Source: Muricea muricata (lineage: Eukaryota > Cnidaria > Anthozoa > Malacalcyonacea > Plexauridae). From it: a stretch of DNA of 64,000 nt. The translations under genes were made by a program, and so were the position numbers. Under the pieces are notes generated by a model. It did not search any database and was not told the DNA's origin. It worked only from the letters and a program-made list of their open reading frames with translations. Of the stretch, positions 12,850-25,807 are shown piece after piece; positions within the stretch are counted from its first letter, which is position 1; each line of letters starts with the position of its first letter. The DNA lies in contig OY979730.1 of assembly GCA_963855995.1 (NCBI GenBank), forward strand, positions 11,261,300 through 11,325,299. Direction: 5' to 3'.

Positions 12850-13145
12850 TTAAAGATGTTGTAGCTTCACAGCCAAAAAAGTTGCAACAAGTCTGTTGAC
12901 ATCTTGCAACAGACTTGTTATCAACAAGTCGATATCAGGATGCATTCGCATGGCTTGCGACAGCTTGTTGACGACAAGTCTGTTACAAGATGTCAACAGA
13001 CTTATTGCAAGTTGATTGTCAAAACTTGTTATCGACAGGCTTGCTGTAAGTTGTTTTAACAATTAAGTTGCAGCAGGTCTGCAAATGACAAGTTGCAACA
13101 AGCCTGTTAAATAAACAACTTATAACAAGATGTGCCGTTTTTGAC
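12850..13145. repeat. Family-A palindromic repeat downstream of the coiled-coil gene
   Basis: Begins at about 12866 with 'TTCACAGCCAAAAAAGTTGC', followed by repeated AACAAGTCTGTTGAC motifs, and ends near a CGTTTTTGACTA segment. An AATAAA at 13110-13115 lies inside it and could serve as the polyadenylation signal of the upstream gene, but that is uncertain. Beyond it, 13146-14653 holds no gene I can support. Confidence 0.7.
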
Positions 13146-14034
13146 TACGAACTAATCTGTAAAGCCTTGTAATGTCACAAGAGGGTAAACAAGCAGACTG
13201 TGCGATCATATTTTGATATCTCTTGAGAACAGTTCATCATTTTAAATGCCTTGTTCTGATACCATCTTTCACTATACTTATAGTATCATAGCATTTTGTT
13301 GTGTTGTGCATTGTGTACGTATTTACTATTTTAAAATATGTTTAGTGTTTCATCAATGTCGTTTGAATTGTTTGTTTATTTATTATCATGCAACGTTATC
13401 TGAGATTCTGAGTTTTAGTAAACATATGTACTTTGGGCAACTCGCCAGCGTCCTTCTAAATATAAAGTATTGTTCGTTAACTCGTTCATTCAATGTGGTT
13501 ATTTTGAAGAATTGACCCAGTTCAGCGTTGCTCAATCCACAAGCGTGAACAGTGCTGTTGGAAGAAGCGTCGACGACACTGATGAAAGAACAAGTGGTTT
13601 TTTAATTTCTCAAACAACCGTGAACAATGCTTGTCAACGCTGGGAGTAAATTTAAACTTGACGAAACATCGAAACCAAGTCTGATTCGCTGTTGTTAGGC
13701 ATGAAAATTTTTTCACCATGCATGGTTATTTTACCGTCCGTCGATCTTCGTTCTAGGCTTTTTTACTAGGTCGAAAAACACGCAAGGAACATAAATCTTT
13801 GCAATTCTTTGGTAATTTTCAAGAGTAAAAATGTTGAAATAAGGATTGGTAAGTGTCGTGCTTTAAAAAAAAAGTTTTATAACAAAAACATCGTGTAAAA
13901 ATGATCGCTTTTGAACAAGCTTGAAAAACAGTGCATTAGATGGCTTACCAAAAGAGTGAGGAATCTTTTAATCCAATAAATCTAAAAATACTGTGCTACT
14001 TTGATGAAATGTAAAGCTCTCAGGATCCTTTATG

Positions 14035-14120
14035 TGAATGGACCATTGAGATCATGGTACCCTATAATGGTACCACCATTACTGACCATTGTCCCGTCCC
14101 ATTCACCCCCCCCCCCCCTG
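14035..14120. repeat. Small imperfect hairpin and C14 run
   Basis: 'GTGAATGGACCATT' (14035) faces 'GTCCCATTCAC'-like sequence near 14093, with 'ATGGTACC' repeats inside, followed directly by a run of about 14 C. No coding potential. It lies in the RAB23 upstream spacer. Confidence 0.45.
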
Positions 14121-14653
14121 GTTATTTTATCAACTTCGCAAAGCAATGTGGGAAAGCGTCCCAAACGAACAACAAACAATAAATCAAATTAAACGAGTCG
14201 AAAGTACATCTTCTGAAGTACTGTTTATTTTCAGCGAAAAATCCTTTCAAAGGACTGCATTTTGTCGCACGGGGCTTCGAGGATTTTCGAGCTTTTTGGC
14301 CAACGATATTTACGTGCCGAATATCACGGCGGAAGCACATTATTAATAGAAAAGAATCGCCTGCATTGTCAATTTTTTTACAATTTCGAGGGTTTGATTT
14401 TGTGTTCTGTCAGTGTGTTCGAGCCTTTGTCAAATCAAGTTTAATACTCTGGCGTTTACAACATCGAGTGGTATTCCCCAGGACTGCATGACCAATCTTT
14501 ATGAAATTTGAAAGCTCTCGACATTGGAATTCGAATTTATTTATCGCGGTGTCATCTCAAATACGGGACAGTCGGGGTATCTGAAGTATTCCGATAGCTC
14601 CGCCAGTTCTGTGGTTGACAGCAGCAGATTTCGAAAGCATAGCTCAGTTCAAA

Positions 14654-17600
14654 ATGCGGGAAGAGGACGTGGAAACGGCAATAAAAGTTGTAGTTGTCGG
14701 CAATGGCGCTGTCGGGAAGAGCAGCATGATACAACGGTATTGCAAGGGGATTTTTACAAAAGATTACAAGAAGACGATTGGCGTGGACTTTTTAGAAAGA
14801 CAAGTGAGGTAACTTGATTTAATTGCCGCCTATATCCCCGCGTGATCGGCAGTACTTGAACTAAACAAAGCTGGTCTTTGATCTTCCGTTTTATATTTTA
14901 CCAAGTTCCTGCTATTTATTTTGCGACGTTCTAATTGCAAAATATTGAACAAATTGTAACATGGAATGCGCTTGGAATGTTCCTGCCGTGTTCTAATTTA
15001 TTTTAGAAATACTTTAGCCGCTTCTAATTGATATTAGAATATTTCTAAATGTAACATTTTACGAGGAAGCAGTCCGGTAGCTATTTAATAGTAGATTTTA
15101 TTATCTGCAATCAGTGATCAATGATTTCATTAAATTCCACATGAATGATTTGACTAAACCATTATTTGCTAATGTAACTTCTGTGCAAAAATCATTAAAC
15201 TCTGGTGTAGGATTAGCAGGTGATTCATATTTCCAACAAACTAACAAACTGGTTTGTCATTCTTCGACCCCTTTTAATGTATATTTTGTACTGATAGCCA
15301 GAAATATGTTGATTTGCCTCAACATTTATTGTAAAATTTAGCAGGGTGTGTTGCTTAAATAGCCCCATACTGAGCACACAGAAAAAGCACATTTTTCAAA
15401 CAATGATGTTTAGATTAAGCCTTGTTGTTAAACACAAAACATAATTATACTGCAATTTTAGTGGCTTTGTAGTGCACTGTTGCTAAGCTGGATTAGATGT
15501 AATTTAGTTGATAAGTGGCTTGTATTACTTGTAACCTGGTGATTTTATGGTAATGTTTTTTCTGCTAGTATTGATTCAGAGGATGTGAGGTTGATGTTAT
15601 GGGATACAGCAGGACAAGAGGAGTTTGATGCAATTACAAAGGCTTACTACAGAGGTTAGACATTTTTTAAACATCTTTAACTTGCATCATATTTTGTTTT
15701 GTCAAAGTGTTTCTGGCATTGTTCCTTTTTGCAATCCCTGCAACCAGCATGTTGCCATTTAGATACAGTTAAATGCACAATGTAGTTGGTATATTGACAG
15801 CATTATCTTTCTGACAGCAAAATATATTGTCAAGTTTTGAGGTTTGCTAATGTGTGGGGTTGTAGTGCATGAGAATTAACCAATTCATAGTTTTTAAACA
15901 AAAGCTTTATGTGTTTTCCATGAAGGAATCTAAAGTTAAATGTCTTCTAGGTGCCCAAGCATGTGTGTTATGTTTTTCAACAGTGGATAGAGAGTCATAT
16001 GATGCTATAGAACAATGGATGGCTAAGGTAAGAAGAAAAGTGGGGAGAAAAAAAGGGTTAAAACTTAGTGTGATAATAAGTGTAACCACATGAAAAAGAA
16101 TAGAACTCGTCAAAAGTTGCAAGCCTTTAGATAGACATGAGATATGAATAACAGAAATTATACTGTATATACATGACGTAGTGTGGTGTGTTTTACAGCA
16201 TTTATTTGTATTTCACCTCAGCATTAGAGAGCTGTTATACATGTTGTTTTATAGTGTTACATGCTTTGTAGGACCAATTTATTGGGTAACATTAATTTGT
16301 AACATTGTTACAAGCAAGGGGGTGTTAAATTCTGCAATTGTGTTCACTCTTAACCTTGCACCTTATGCAACAAATGATGCCTTTAATATATCTGTGGGTT
16401 TTCAAAGTAGCATTTTATGTTGAAGGTTTCTGAGGAGTGTGGCACAATACCATGTGTTCTTGTACAAAATAAAATTGATCTCATTGACGAAGCTGTTGTT
16501 CAACCGTAAGTTCGTACCATATTTGGCTAATCTTGATGAGGATTTAATTCATTAATAATTATTTGTAAAATCAAATCAAATACTTGTATAACTTCCATAA
16601 ATGGGAATGTCCAGAAGTGTTCATACATTAGACTGGTCCACTTAAATGATAATTACTAGTCTGTTTGGTTTAATGAATGATGTAAAAACTGGTGAAGCAA
16701 TAGCAGAAACAACTGCAGAATGTTCTTCCATTTCTTCAGAATGTTCAATCATTTCCTCTTCAATTTTCCTTTTAAACTTCCAGAGATGAAGCAGAGAGAC
16801 TTGCTAAGAAACTAAAAGTGAAATTTTACAGAACTTCAGTGAAGGAAGATTTAAATGTAACAGAAGGTGAGTCTTCCTTTTGTGTATTAACATTTCTGAA
16901 TTGGTTAGTTTTTCTCTGTAGAAAAAGGTTTACTAAATCTGCAAATTCGAGAATATTTGGGATCCCATGTGAGTCTGAAAATATGTACGATTCCCATGCA
17001 TCAACAAGAAATTCTGAGATGTTACTATCTAAATAAAATCCATAATCAGTAAGAAAAAAACAAAGTAAATCTATAATCTGATACAGTACAGCTGCTAAAT
17101 CTGCAATCAGTTATATTGAATACCTTGGACTACCTTAGCCTACCTTAACATACCTTAGACTGTCTTAGAATACCTTGGACTGCATTATTCTTCCTTAGAC
17201 TGCCTTAGCCTACTTTAACCTGCCTTAGACTGCCTTAACCTACCTTGGACTGCCTTGGACTACCTCAGACTGCCTTACACTACCTTAGAGAATTAATAGG
17301 CTTTGCCAAATGCGATAATCTGCAAGGGGGTAAAATCTGGATCCACGAGAATCCCAAAATACCCACAATTTCCATTCCTTGACAAGAAATTTCAACGCGT
17401 CCCTATCTGCACTATCTGAACAAAATCCATAATTAAGAAAAAACAAAGTAAATCCATAATCTTATACAGTACAGCTGCTAAATCTTCAATGCGTTATATT
17501 TTCACCATCGGCAACTTCGGCAAAAAACCGCGATTGATCCGAGATCCGAAAAAGTTATGGCTCAAATCCGCCGATCCGTAAGCCTATACATCCCCCCCCC

Positions 17601-18188
17601 CCCTTTCAAATACCACACAATCAAATTCGTCTACGGGACACAATATAACCAAGCCAATCTTCTAACCAATTCAAAAGGCTTCCAGGTTGCTAAATAATGT
17701 ATTTCATTGGTAATTTTTAAAAAATTGCTTCCATGTGTTTAGTATTTCAGTATCTTGCACGAAAATACCTGGAGAATTTGCAAAACGCGGACACCACAGA
17801 ACAACAGAACACGACGAAAAATTTTGGTAAGACGTTTTAGAAGTACAATTAACTCATTTCTTTAGAATTTGATTGCGTATACGGTCTTTTAACACAGAAA
17901 AATTTGCATGACCAAATGTTAGGCTGGCTTCGCTACTGCAATTTACTTTTACCATTAAGAGAATACTGAAAGAATTAAATTCAAAAATATCTTGTATAGG
18001 TTAGTTTCTAACGCTTAAACGACATGATTTTTTCGACTACAGATATGTTTCAAGGACAGTCAGCGCAAAGCCAAGCGAAGAACGGGAAGAGCAAAAAGGG
18101 CGAACAAGATACAAGCAACATCATAACCTTACGACCTAACAAACAACGGACTCAAGGCAAGAAAAATAAACTGTGTCTTCTGTTATGA
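14654..18188 (+). CDS. RAB23: RAB23-type small GTPase (7 exons, 236 aa, complete)
   Basis: Rab23 is a vesicle-trafficking GTPase known in vertebrates as a negative regulator of Hedgehog signalling and a ciliary trafficking factor. Exons: 14654-14808, 15569-15654, 15951-16027, 16426-16505, 16784-16866, 17743-17826, 18043-18188. Joined, they give 236 residues, close to the usual ~237. Visible motifs: P-loop GNGAVGKS (16-23), switch I KKTIGVDF (Thr41), DTAGQE (64-69), NKID (121-124), and the Rab23-typical 'FYRTSVKEDLNV'. The tail NIITLRPNKQRTQ is followed by CLLL, a CaaX prenylation box instead of the usual Rab CC/CxC end. The ATG at 14654 was chosen because MREEDVETAIKVVVVGNGAV aligns with the family start; the frame is open upstream but unlike Rab23. 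Identification is very secure. Confidence 0.96.
17110..17290. repeat. Minisatellite, ~10-12 bp 'CCTTAGACTG' unit, RAB23 intron
   Basis: About 15 degenerate copies of CCTTAGACTG / CCTTAACCTA in the intron between exons ending at 16866 and starting at 17743. A short C run follows at about 17590. Confidence 0.85.
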
Positions 18189-18518
18189 GGTAATACTCAC
18201 GGCCTAGGAGAATAATTCGCGGAAGGTAATTACTAATATATATGAAACAATTAAGTTCGATATCTCGCGCAAGCCAGCAAAATAGGGCGCCATTTTTATT
18301 TTTATGCAAAGGCAACAGAGGGAACACACGACTGGAAGTCGGCAACAGTACAGTAAATTTGACAATATCACGGTCTTAGTTGAAAAGAAATGGGAACTGA
18401 AATTTGAACATAACGAAGAACGGATCAGTTTAGAAGGTAGTTCTATAGAAATTAACTCAGTTTACTTCATATTTCGGTACAGACTGAATTTTGACGTTGG
18501 AAAAATTTATTAGCAGAG

Positions 18519-18690
18519 TAAAATTGCGAAGTTTGGCTGCGAAATGATGTAAAGTATGGAAAATATAACCTTGCGAAGTTTGCAAAAGTGGTAGGCTTTA
18601 TCCTCTCGTAATACGAAAGTATACAAATTTCGCAAGGCAATATTTTCCGTATTTTACAACATTTCTCAACCAAACTTTGTAATTTTGCTA
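18519..18690. mobile_element. Family-B hairpin MITE, complete copy
   Basis: The left arm 'AAAATTGCGAAGTTTGGCTG' with CGAAATGATGTAAAGTATGG is mirrored by the right arm CCGTATTTTACAACATTTCTC plus 'AACCAAACTTTGTAATTTT'. There is no ORF. Other copies lie at 8370, 32850 and 50605. Confidence 0.8.
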
Positions 18691-18889
18691 ATTTTAAGAC
18701 GCTCTTTCTAGCTGAGCTGTCAGATTTCGTTCTTCTTGCCTTAGGTCAAAATTTAGTGGATTGATAGAAAAATGGCAATATTGTTACGAGTAGTATACGA
18801 CCTATCCTCTGGGACATGACAAGTCTTTACGGTCTAGCTAGACAAGAAATATATTCACTCAAATCTCACTGATATAATGCAATGATAAT

Positions 18890-18908
18890 GGGGGGGGGGG
18901 GGGGGGGG
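18890..18908. repeat. Run of 19 G
   Basis: Uninterrupted G19 followed by AA and G5. It is a simple mononucleotide tract in the gene-free spacer and a possible G-quadruplex or slippage site. Confidence 0.9.
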
Positions 18909-20026
18909 AAGGGGGTATTGACATGCTACATGCACAAAAGGGGAATTATAAAAAGAACAATTTACAAAGGAAAAAGTTTATTGCATGCAAATTGTAATGT
19001 TTGGGTTTTTCTTCTGTAAGTTGTTTTTTGTATAACATTCATTTAAAAGTATGAACGTATAGCTAAGTTTTAAGTGGTTTTTCTCAACCGAGCGGAATCC
19101 ATTTTGTAATATTTTGAGAAAATATTTTGATTTTAATAAAACCTAATTTTACTGAACCACGAATCTTCTTGAAGGGGAAATGTTGACCAAAGCTTTTTTT
19201 TTGGAATGACTATTGTGATCCAATAAACCTAGAAACTGAGATAATACACTTATGCATTTTAACTCTATATTATATATTATCGAGTATATTGTACGACCTT
19301 CAACCTAGTCCGCCCAGCAACGGGTAAAATTTTCAGATTTAGCAAATTCTATACGTTCAACAATCACTGCAAACTGTTCTGGGGTAATGCAGAGCTAAAC
19401 AAAATTCAAAAGAAGCAACAGATGTTTTGGATCCGTGTTAAGCGAGCAAAAAAACAGGTTGGCCTTTTTATGTCAATAAATTGCTTCAAATCGGTGTTAA
19501 ATTGATAAGTAAATAAATTATTGCGTTTAATATAGGACAGAAACTTTAAACAATAAATACGAAGTTAATGGAAAATCGATCATGTATGAGTTATATAAGA
19601 TCACACCACCCTGGTTGCGACCACGTAACTGAAGACTTGATTGAAGGCCTTATACTTCATGGCAGATTTTTAAAACCAGCTAAATTGGCTAGGCAGTCAC
19701 ATATGACGATTGCTCCTTTGGCATTCAAAGATCATTTGTGATTAAATTATTGGCGGGTTCTTGCGTTCCTTCGCCTTCAATGATTTCTAATAAAGATATC
19801 GTCTGTTGCCATTTTCGTCACGTAAACAGTTCGACCATAACGTGATAGGAGTCTGAGACCGAGTTTTTTATAGAGTTCACTTTTCTTTTGATGTGTTGCG
19901 GAGAGTATTTCAGGTTCGTTTTTGTTCGTTGCCACAACGTTCGAGACGGAATGTAATATACGTCAATATCGTCGTTAAAACGTACCTGAAATTGATAATT
20001 ACGAAATATTATCATAAAATTATGCA
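18909..20026. other. Gene-free spacer downstream of RAB23
   Basis: AT-rich, with only short random frames. AATAAA-like motifs near 19134 and 19221 could serve a long RAB23 3' UTR, but nothing ties them to it. I see no further gene, RNA or structured repeat here. Confidence 0.5.
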
Positions 20027-20330
20027 CAGCCAAAAACGCCACAGACTTGTTGCAAGTTGTAAATTTCACCAGCTTGAGCAACTTGTCAACAAGTTGCAAC
20101 AAAATTGTCAATTTCATCAAGCTGTAACAAGTCATTCATTAACAGCTGCAAGTTGTCATTTGCAGGCTTGTTACAACCTGTTGAAACAATTTGCAGCAAG
20201 CCTGCGGATAACAAATTTTGACAATCAACTTGCAACAAGTCTGTTGACAACTTGCAACAAGTCTGTTGACAACTTGCAACAGACTTGTCGTCAACAAGCT
20301 GTCACAAGTCGTACCTGCCACACCTGAAAT
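20027..20330. repeat. Family-A palindromic repeat
   Basis: Starts with 'CACAGCCAAAAACGCCACAG' then ACTTGTTGCAAGTTG, and continues with AACAAGTCTGTTGACAACTTG-type units. It produces long spurious frames on both strands (the 144-codon frame at 19893-20327 is composed partly of it). Confidence 0.85.
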
Positions 20331-21210
20331 AGCTGGACGCCCCCCTCGAGTGTTATATTACTCTTTAAGTGGAATATTGCTCTTTAATTATTGGGAGAAT
20401 CTTTGTAGGTCGAGTGTCTCTGCTATATCTAGCTGGCTTTAGATGTGAGCACATGAAGACTGTTATCCTCATATTGATAATGACATGAAAATCGCGCCCA
20501 CGTAGGCTGGGATCTTCCATTTAGCTGTACTCGTTTTAATCGAAGAAATATACTCAAAAATTACAAAAGCGAGGGAGTATTTTGCTCAACTCTACCTTGG
20601 TACATTTTTTCAAACACATCTCGCCTGTTTATCGTACATACAAGCAGCGCTGGGCGAAACAAAACAATCCCACGGCAAAATCTAATTAACTTTTTTAACC
20701 GAGGTCATGAAGGCCGTGCTAAAATATGTGCGTGGGGGTGTTTCTCCTCAATCGCGCTGATTGACTTTGCGTATTCGCCCGTGGAGTAGTACGTCATTAG
20801 ACTTTTGGCTACTGACCACCTGTTGACGTGGGCGATGTTGAATCTGGCGTGTCCAACTAACTCGGCAACGCCTTGAACGATTTCAAAACCTGTCTCACTT
20901 CCGCAAGCGATTAAGGTTAGTCTGTGGGATATCTGGTGCGGTTTTTGAGAGTCAACTACTAGTGTGAGAATTATTCAAAAAAATGAATTAAGCCGGAATT
21001 GGGTGCACAAAATCACTAAACTCGCTACTGTAACTAAACCCTAAGTAAACCTTAAAAATTATACCCTTCACTCTCTACGTAAACTCAGAGTAACACCACA
21101 AACGTCATTTTCAGCCTAGTACATGATGACGACATGGCCAAAACATGCATAAATTTATGGTTGCTATAGACTCATATTAATCTGACACTGCAGAGAACAA
21201 CGAAAAGTTC
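20331..21210. other. Gene-free spacer
   Basis: AT-rich sequence without a supported gene, RNA or clear repeat. Short frames present are below what chance gives. Confidence 0.5.
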
Positions 21211-21213
21211 GTT

Positions 21214-21284
21214 GTCTCGAGCGGGATTTGAACTCGTATCTTCGGGTTTCTAGACCGCCGCTCTACCAATTGAGCCATCGTGAC
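21214..21284 (-). repeat. tRNA-like sequence (degenerate; probably SINE- or pseudo-tRNA-derived)
   Basis: Read on the minus strand, the 71 nt segment has a 7 bp acceptor (GTCACGA / TCGAGAC, six pairs), a perfect D arm with 'GGCTCAATTGGTAGAGC' and a T-loop GTTCAAAT. The anticodon stem pairs only in its middle three positions, and the T stem has two A:C mismatches. That much decay argues against a working tRNA. A second A-box-like piece lies at 21357-21402 on the other strand. Confidence 0.55.
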
Positions 21285-21356
21285 AAGGCGAGAGCTAAGT
21301 CGTCACGAAATTATTTCGTCCACCTAAATTCGATAAGATTCGCTACCAATCCCAGT

Positions 21357-21402
21357 TGGCTCGATAGTTCGATTGGTAAAGCGGCGATCTGCGCAGACCC
21401 AT
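21357..21402 (+). repeat. Second tRNA A-box-like segment
   Basis: 'GATTGGTAAAGCGGCGATCT' with flanking GGCTCGATAGTTC resembles the D-arm/anticodon half of a tRNA. It faces the tRNA-like sequence at 21214-21284, so the two may be halves of one rearranged SINE. The rest of 21403-23922 shows no gene. Confidence 0.35.
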
Positions 21403-23930
21403 TGCTTAAAATGCTTTATAAGTGTGTTGAACTTCAGAACAATATGCTGCCCAACAAGTTATTTGAACTGTCAAGAATCGCTTGAGAATTGAGATTTGAA
21501 GATATAACAAAAGAACCCGATCTAAAAATCGGCTAATGTGTTTATAATACGTCAGAGGATACCGCATGGCGTATTGTATGTCGCTGTGCGTGAGAGACAT
21601 GCCCAGGCAAAGTCGTTACTCAGTATTCGCCTTGAGGCAATGAGTTGAGGTAGCGAGGTTTTATATTGAGCCGACTGTGATGTACAGCTATCTTTTTAAA
21701 ATTTGCTGAACAGCATTTCAACAACAAAACTACATCTTTAACGTACGATATATACACGATAAAGTTTACAGGAAAATAAGTGCGCAAGTTTACATAAAGG
21801 TGGATAAATATAGGAAATAATCTTTGATAATAACCCTAAATAAACCTATTTTCCGGATTAATGTTGGGAAGTTTTCGGTTAAGCCCCGTTTCGTAACATG
21901 CCATGCCTTTTTCATGTCTGCGTGTATATTGCATTAAAAAATATACATAAGCTTGCCAGGATACTTGAGAAAAATATTTGACGCTTATATTAATATTTGA
22001 AGTGCCTGATTACGTCTTTGTCAGTGTTGCAAGAGGCAAAGAACGCATTGAGAAGATGTAGCTTAATAAAGGTGATGATAATGCACGGAGATTTTGCAGC
22101 AACTTAAAACGTAATTTCGAATGGAGTTATTCAGCTGATAACGCGCGAGGGACTAACACTGGCTTGTATTATGGATTTTACCGATAACTTCGCGATGCAA
22201 AGACGCAGAACCAAGTCAAAACTGGGATAATTAGGATGAAAAATACCAGAACGCAATGAAGAACATTTTGAAATCGTCTCTTTTTCAAAACAGGCCCCTC
22301 CCGGAATCTGCACACAAATTCCTGACAGCAAGCATGCATTTCTTACAGTTAAACATTTTCAATTTTTAAAATTCATTTTCAACACCTCTCTCCCGTTTGC
22401 GATTTGTCGTCCTAGCTCGTGCTATGAGGTGTGTTACCATCGCTGATAAGTTTTTAGTATGAGATTTTTAGTGAAACTGTAATTATAACTGGTAGGTTGA
22501 GAAAATCGTCGCAATGCCAAGGTAACAACAGTAAAGTTACCTCACGGAAACGAATCTGCATTGTCAAGGCTTCTAGCTGCTTCCCGGTTCGCCCATCGTA
22601 TCATCGATTTGGAAATTTTTTAAATAGTATTTTTATATTGTTGAGTGTTTGAGGCATCAACGTAGGTTTGCTTGCTAGGGGCGGCTACTTCGAACCTGCA
22701 GATCACAAAATTAGTGTGCCTTGTCTGCTGGCCATTGGATTATATGTGTCTCGTATTGTATAAGACTTGCTCAATCTAATGCAACAAGTTTACATTCAAC
22801 GCAATAACGTATTCAGGACTACTATGTTTCGATTGAAGGCTCTGCTAGCTTTGCGACGAAGTCCACTCGCTTATAAGGTCGAAAATCGGTCTGTGCTATT
22901 TAAATGCGGAAGTGTACTATGGTTTTGTTTGCTTTTAATAGCATCACCAACAATGGAAATGTTGATCTGATAACAAATTTGTTCATTTTGAAGACAGCGG
23001 CGAGCTTAGCTCCGATTCATTTACTGAATATTGTCTCAGCGAACTCTACAGCTCAACTATCTTAAAAATTGTCGCGCGGGCGGGCGCAATATTTTGCACG
23101 CCAAGCGTAAATTGAGCTGTGCGCCTGGAAAATTATGATAAGTTGTGTTTGTGTTTGTGTTTATGATGTGTGTGAGTGTTGCACGACTGCAGATTAATTT
23201 CAAATCCACACGAGCTAAAATAATTTGACATTTTTGCACAATAATGTGTGTAAAAGTGTTGTACCTCTTTTAAGTTGACTTCGTCGTGGTTTTCGTTTGA
23301 TTCAGCGTTCTGTGTCATCTCTTGTTGCACTGCCATATCACTTATTCAGAAAACTCAACGAAAATGGCTAGTTCCAAATTTACGCCCTCACTGGCTAGGT
23401 TCTTCGCACAGATATAAACTTGTCTTTTTTCTGCAAGAGACCAAACGATATCCTTAACTATGTCTTCGGTTTGTTGACGAATTCCAAAGCTTTCATCTGC
23501 TGTATTTATTCAGCAATGTGGTGTACAAAGATACCTTCCGCGTATTATATTTCAACTGGCTCAATACTCTCTATAAATAATTTACAGCAATTGAGTTATA
23601 TATATATGTCTCGAGTTCTTTTAACGCTACTGAAAAGCAAAACCAAAATAAGGTTAATAACCAGTGATTCACGTCGCAAATGATATCTAATGCACCAATC
23701 ATGCAATATACTTTGCCATTTATATTTGTGTGTGCTGAGTTTCTACTTCCTTATTCGGCTTATGAGGTTTTTAATTTGCATATCACTCGAAACCTTTAAG
23801 TATTTTCTATAATACTACCGACTTCATGACTATATACGCCTGCCGTCTTACGACTTTGATATTGAAAAATTTAATTTAATCTCTTAATTATTTTTTGTGG
23901 TTTACTGTGAAGACATCCGCGTATATTACT
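21403..23930. other. Gene-free spacer
   Basis: No supported gene. Frames reach at most about 87 codons without family resemblance, codon bias or convincing splice sites. Short GT-rich tracts occur near 23143-23175. Confidence 0.5.
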
Positions 23931-23956
23931 GTTGTTGTTGTTGTTGTTGTTGTTGT
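23931..23956. repeat. (GTT)n microsatellite
   Basis: About nine perfect GTT units. Simple repeat in gene-free DNA. Confidence 0.95.
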
Positions 23957-24289
23957 GAATGTACGCAATGTCTGCATGAAACCGTACGAACTAATAAGTC
24001 AGCCAGTGCCAAAAGTGCAATAAAAAGCGCATGAAGTCGGGCCAGGTTATAAGTTGTTTCGCTCCTTGAAACGAGAAAACACGATTTTCGAAGTTTCTTC
24101 GTCAAGAATTTGGAAGTACCTTCGGTAAAACGGTCCGTTTCTGTTTCTACCGTTTCAGGTTGTGAAAGGGCTCATATTTTGGGGTGCTTTTTGAACGTTG
24201 CAGTTTCAAAACAACCTGGTTGGCTTGTTTTGGCTGAATTTCTTAGGATAGTTTTATTCATGGGTTATTCTCATCACACGTTTTCACTT

Positions 24290-24410
24290 TTTGGGTCGGT
24301 TCTACGAAAGGTGAACAGCGCTATCCACCAGATAGTGATTTTCAAACTTTCTAAACATGTTCAGTAACTGGTAAAACCCATGTTAAAGATCAGCATTTTC
24401 GAGTTAAGTC
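24290..24410. repeat. Dispersed repeat shared with 32430-32625
   Basis: Contains 'GTGAACAGCGCTATCCACCA' and 'CATGTTCAGTAACTGGTAAA'. At 32430-32625 the same two blocks reappear, the first in the same orientation and the second as its reverse complement, as expected for arms of a hairpin element. Confidence 0.65.
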
Positions 24411-25807
24411 TCTGCTTATTTCTTGCGAGTTCAATTAATATCCCTAGTTTCGTACAACTAGCCGGCCCCGGTAGTTAAGCTAACCTGCACTCCAGTCAAG
24501 TAGAAAATTTAACAAAGGGAAAGGGAACTGCCCCAAACAGTGCTAATTATAGCTAGATTTTTTTGTCTTTTTTTTTAAACTAAAAACAGGTCTTCGGGCA
24601 GCTTTGATAAAGTGTAATTGACATACGTGCGTTGGCACACTCCTTTCAGCTGCCCTGCTTGATGCATTCATATATATCCCACGTAGTAGAGCGTGGCTTA
24701 AGCAGGGATCTGAGTATATGACCGACCGAACTTAACCCGATTACACTGTGTTAAACGAAAGAAAACATATACATTGGGAGTGGAAGATTTGTAAGAAAAG
24801 TATAGGTTCTTTCGCTACCTAAAACGGTAAAACAAGATTTCACTTTTCGAGCGAATGCTTAACTAAACGTCGAATTATATTTTTTATCGTTTGAGGTAGT
24901 GAAAGATCCTATATGATCCTTCGTGTACTTTTAACTGCGCTGCCTACACTGGCAACGTTTGCTATAAATGGGAAAATAGTAATTCGGGCCGTACTTTACC
25001 AAAACCAAACCAAGAATACGTGGCGTAAAGTTTTGTTTATTTCCTAAGCCTTGTTTGTGGTTTAACCAAACTATGTGTATCATAACTTATGTGGCAAAAG
25101 CTAAAATGCCTGAATTTGAAACATTTCATTTCCTTGAAAATAGCTACTATACTGAAAACACGTACCTGAAATTTCCAGAATAAATTCGCGGCTGTACAGC
25201 TATTTAAATTATTTTCTTCTGTCGTCTGCCTGTTGCGATAACTGGTCTCGAATCAGCTAGTGTGTCATGTTGTTTTCGGCTTGAGATGACGTGCCGGAAT
25301 TCCACTCGTGACATCTTCAAGTGACCTCTGCGTTGCGGAAACAGAATAAAGAAACCTACGTACAGTTTTATAGCTCTGCCCACAAAAAAAATTACTTCAG
25401 AGGGAAAACAATAAAATAAATTCGTTCTAGTAGAGATTTATGTGCGTTTAAAAACATCTTGACATGTTTAAAAACAAGATTTCATTATTGTATTTGGATT
25501 AAAATTGTGTTAAAGTATACGGTTGACATTGTCACGTACTCGTTGCACCTTTCTGTTGTACAAGGTTTATTTTCAGGCGGTTAGTATTACAGTTAAAAGA
25601 GTTTGATGATGAATTGCTTGCTCACTTTCAAAAGCTTAAACGCTATCTACATTCCTTTGGTCTTTGACTTTTTTTCTTTTTGGATTTCAGGTTTTCTTAC
25701 GGAAGATCGCCGGTATCTTACGTTGTTCGTGATCCAGGGGAGCTTAAACTCTCACCCTCTAAACCTTTACTACCAGACAATTTGATAAAATAATGCACAA
25801 AACATAC
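24411..25807. other. Gene-free spacer
   Basis: AT-rich, no supported gene, RNA or structured repeat. Confidence 0.5.

Noticed and set aside
13508-13650. Imperfect dyad around TTCAGCGTTG / CAACGCTGG
   Set aside because: Arms are short and interrupted; too weak to call an element.
19893-20327. 144-codon + strand frame
   Set aside because: More than half is family-A repeat sequence (low-complexity Gln/Leu/Ser/Thr), with a similar frame on the other strand.
21214-21284. Functional tRNA gene
   Set aside because: The anticodon and T stems contain mismatches, and the anticodon cannot be placed with a paired 5 bp stem.
22131-22331. Minus-strand 66-codon frame with several Cys
   Set aside because: No family resemblance, no convincing splice sites or signal peptide; probably chance.
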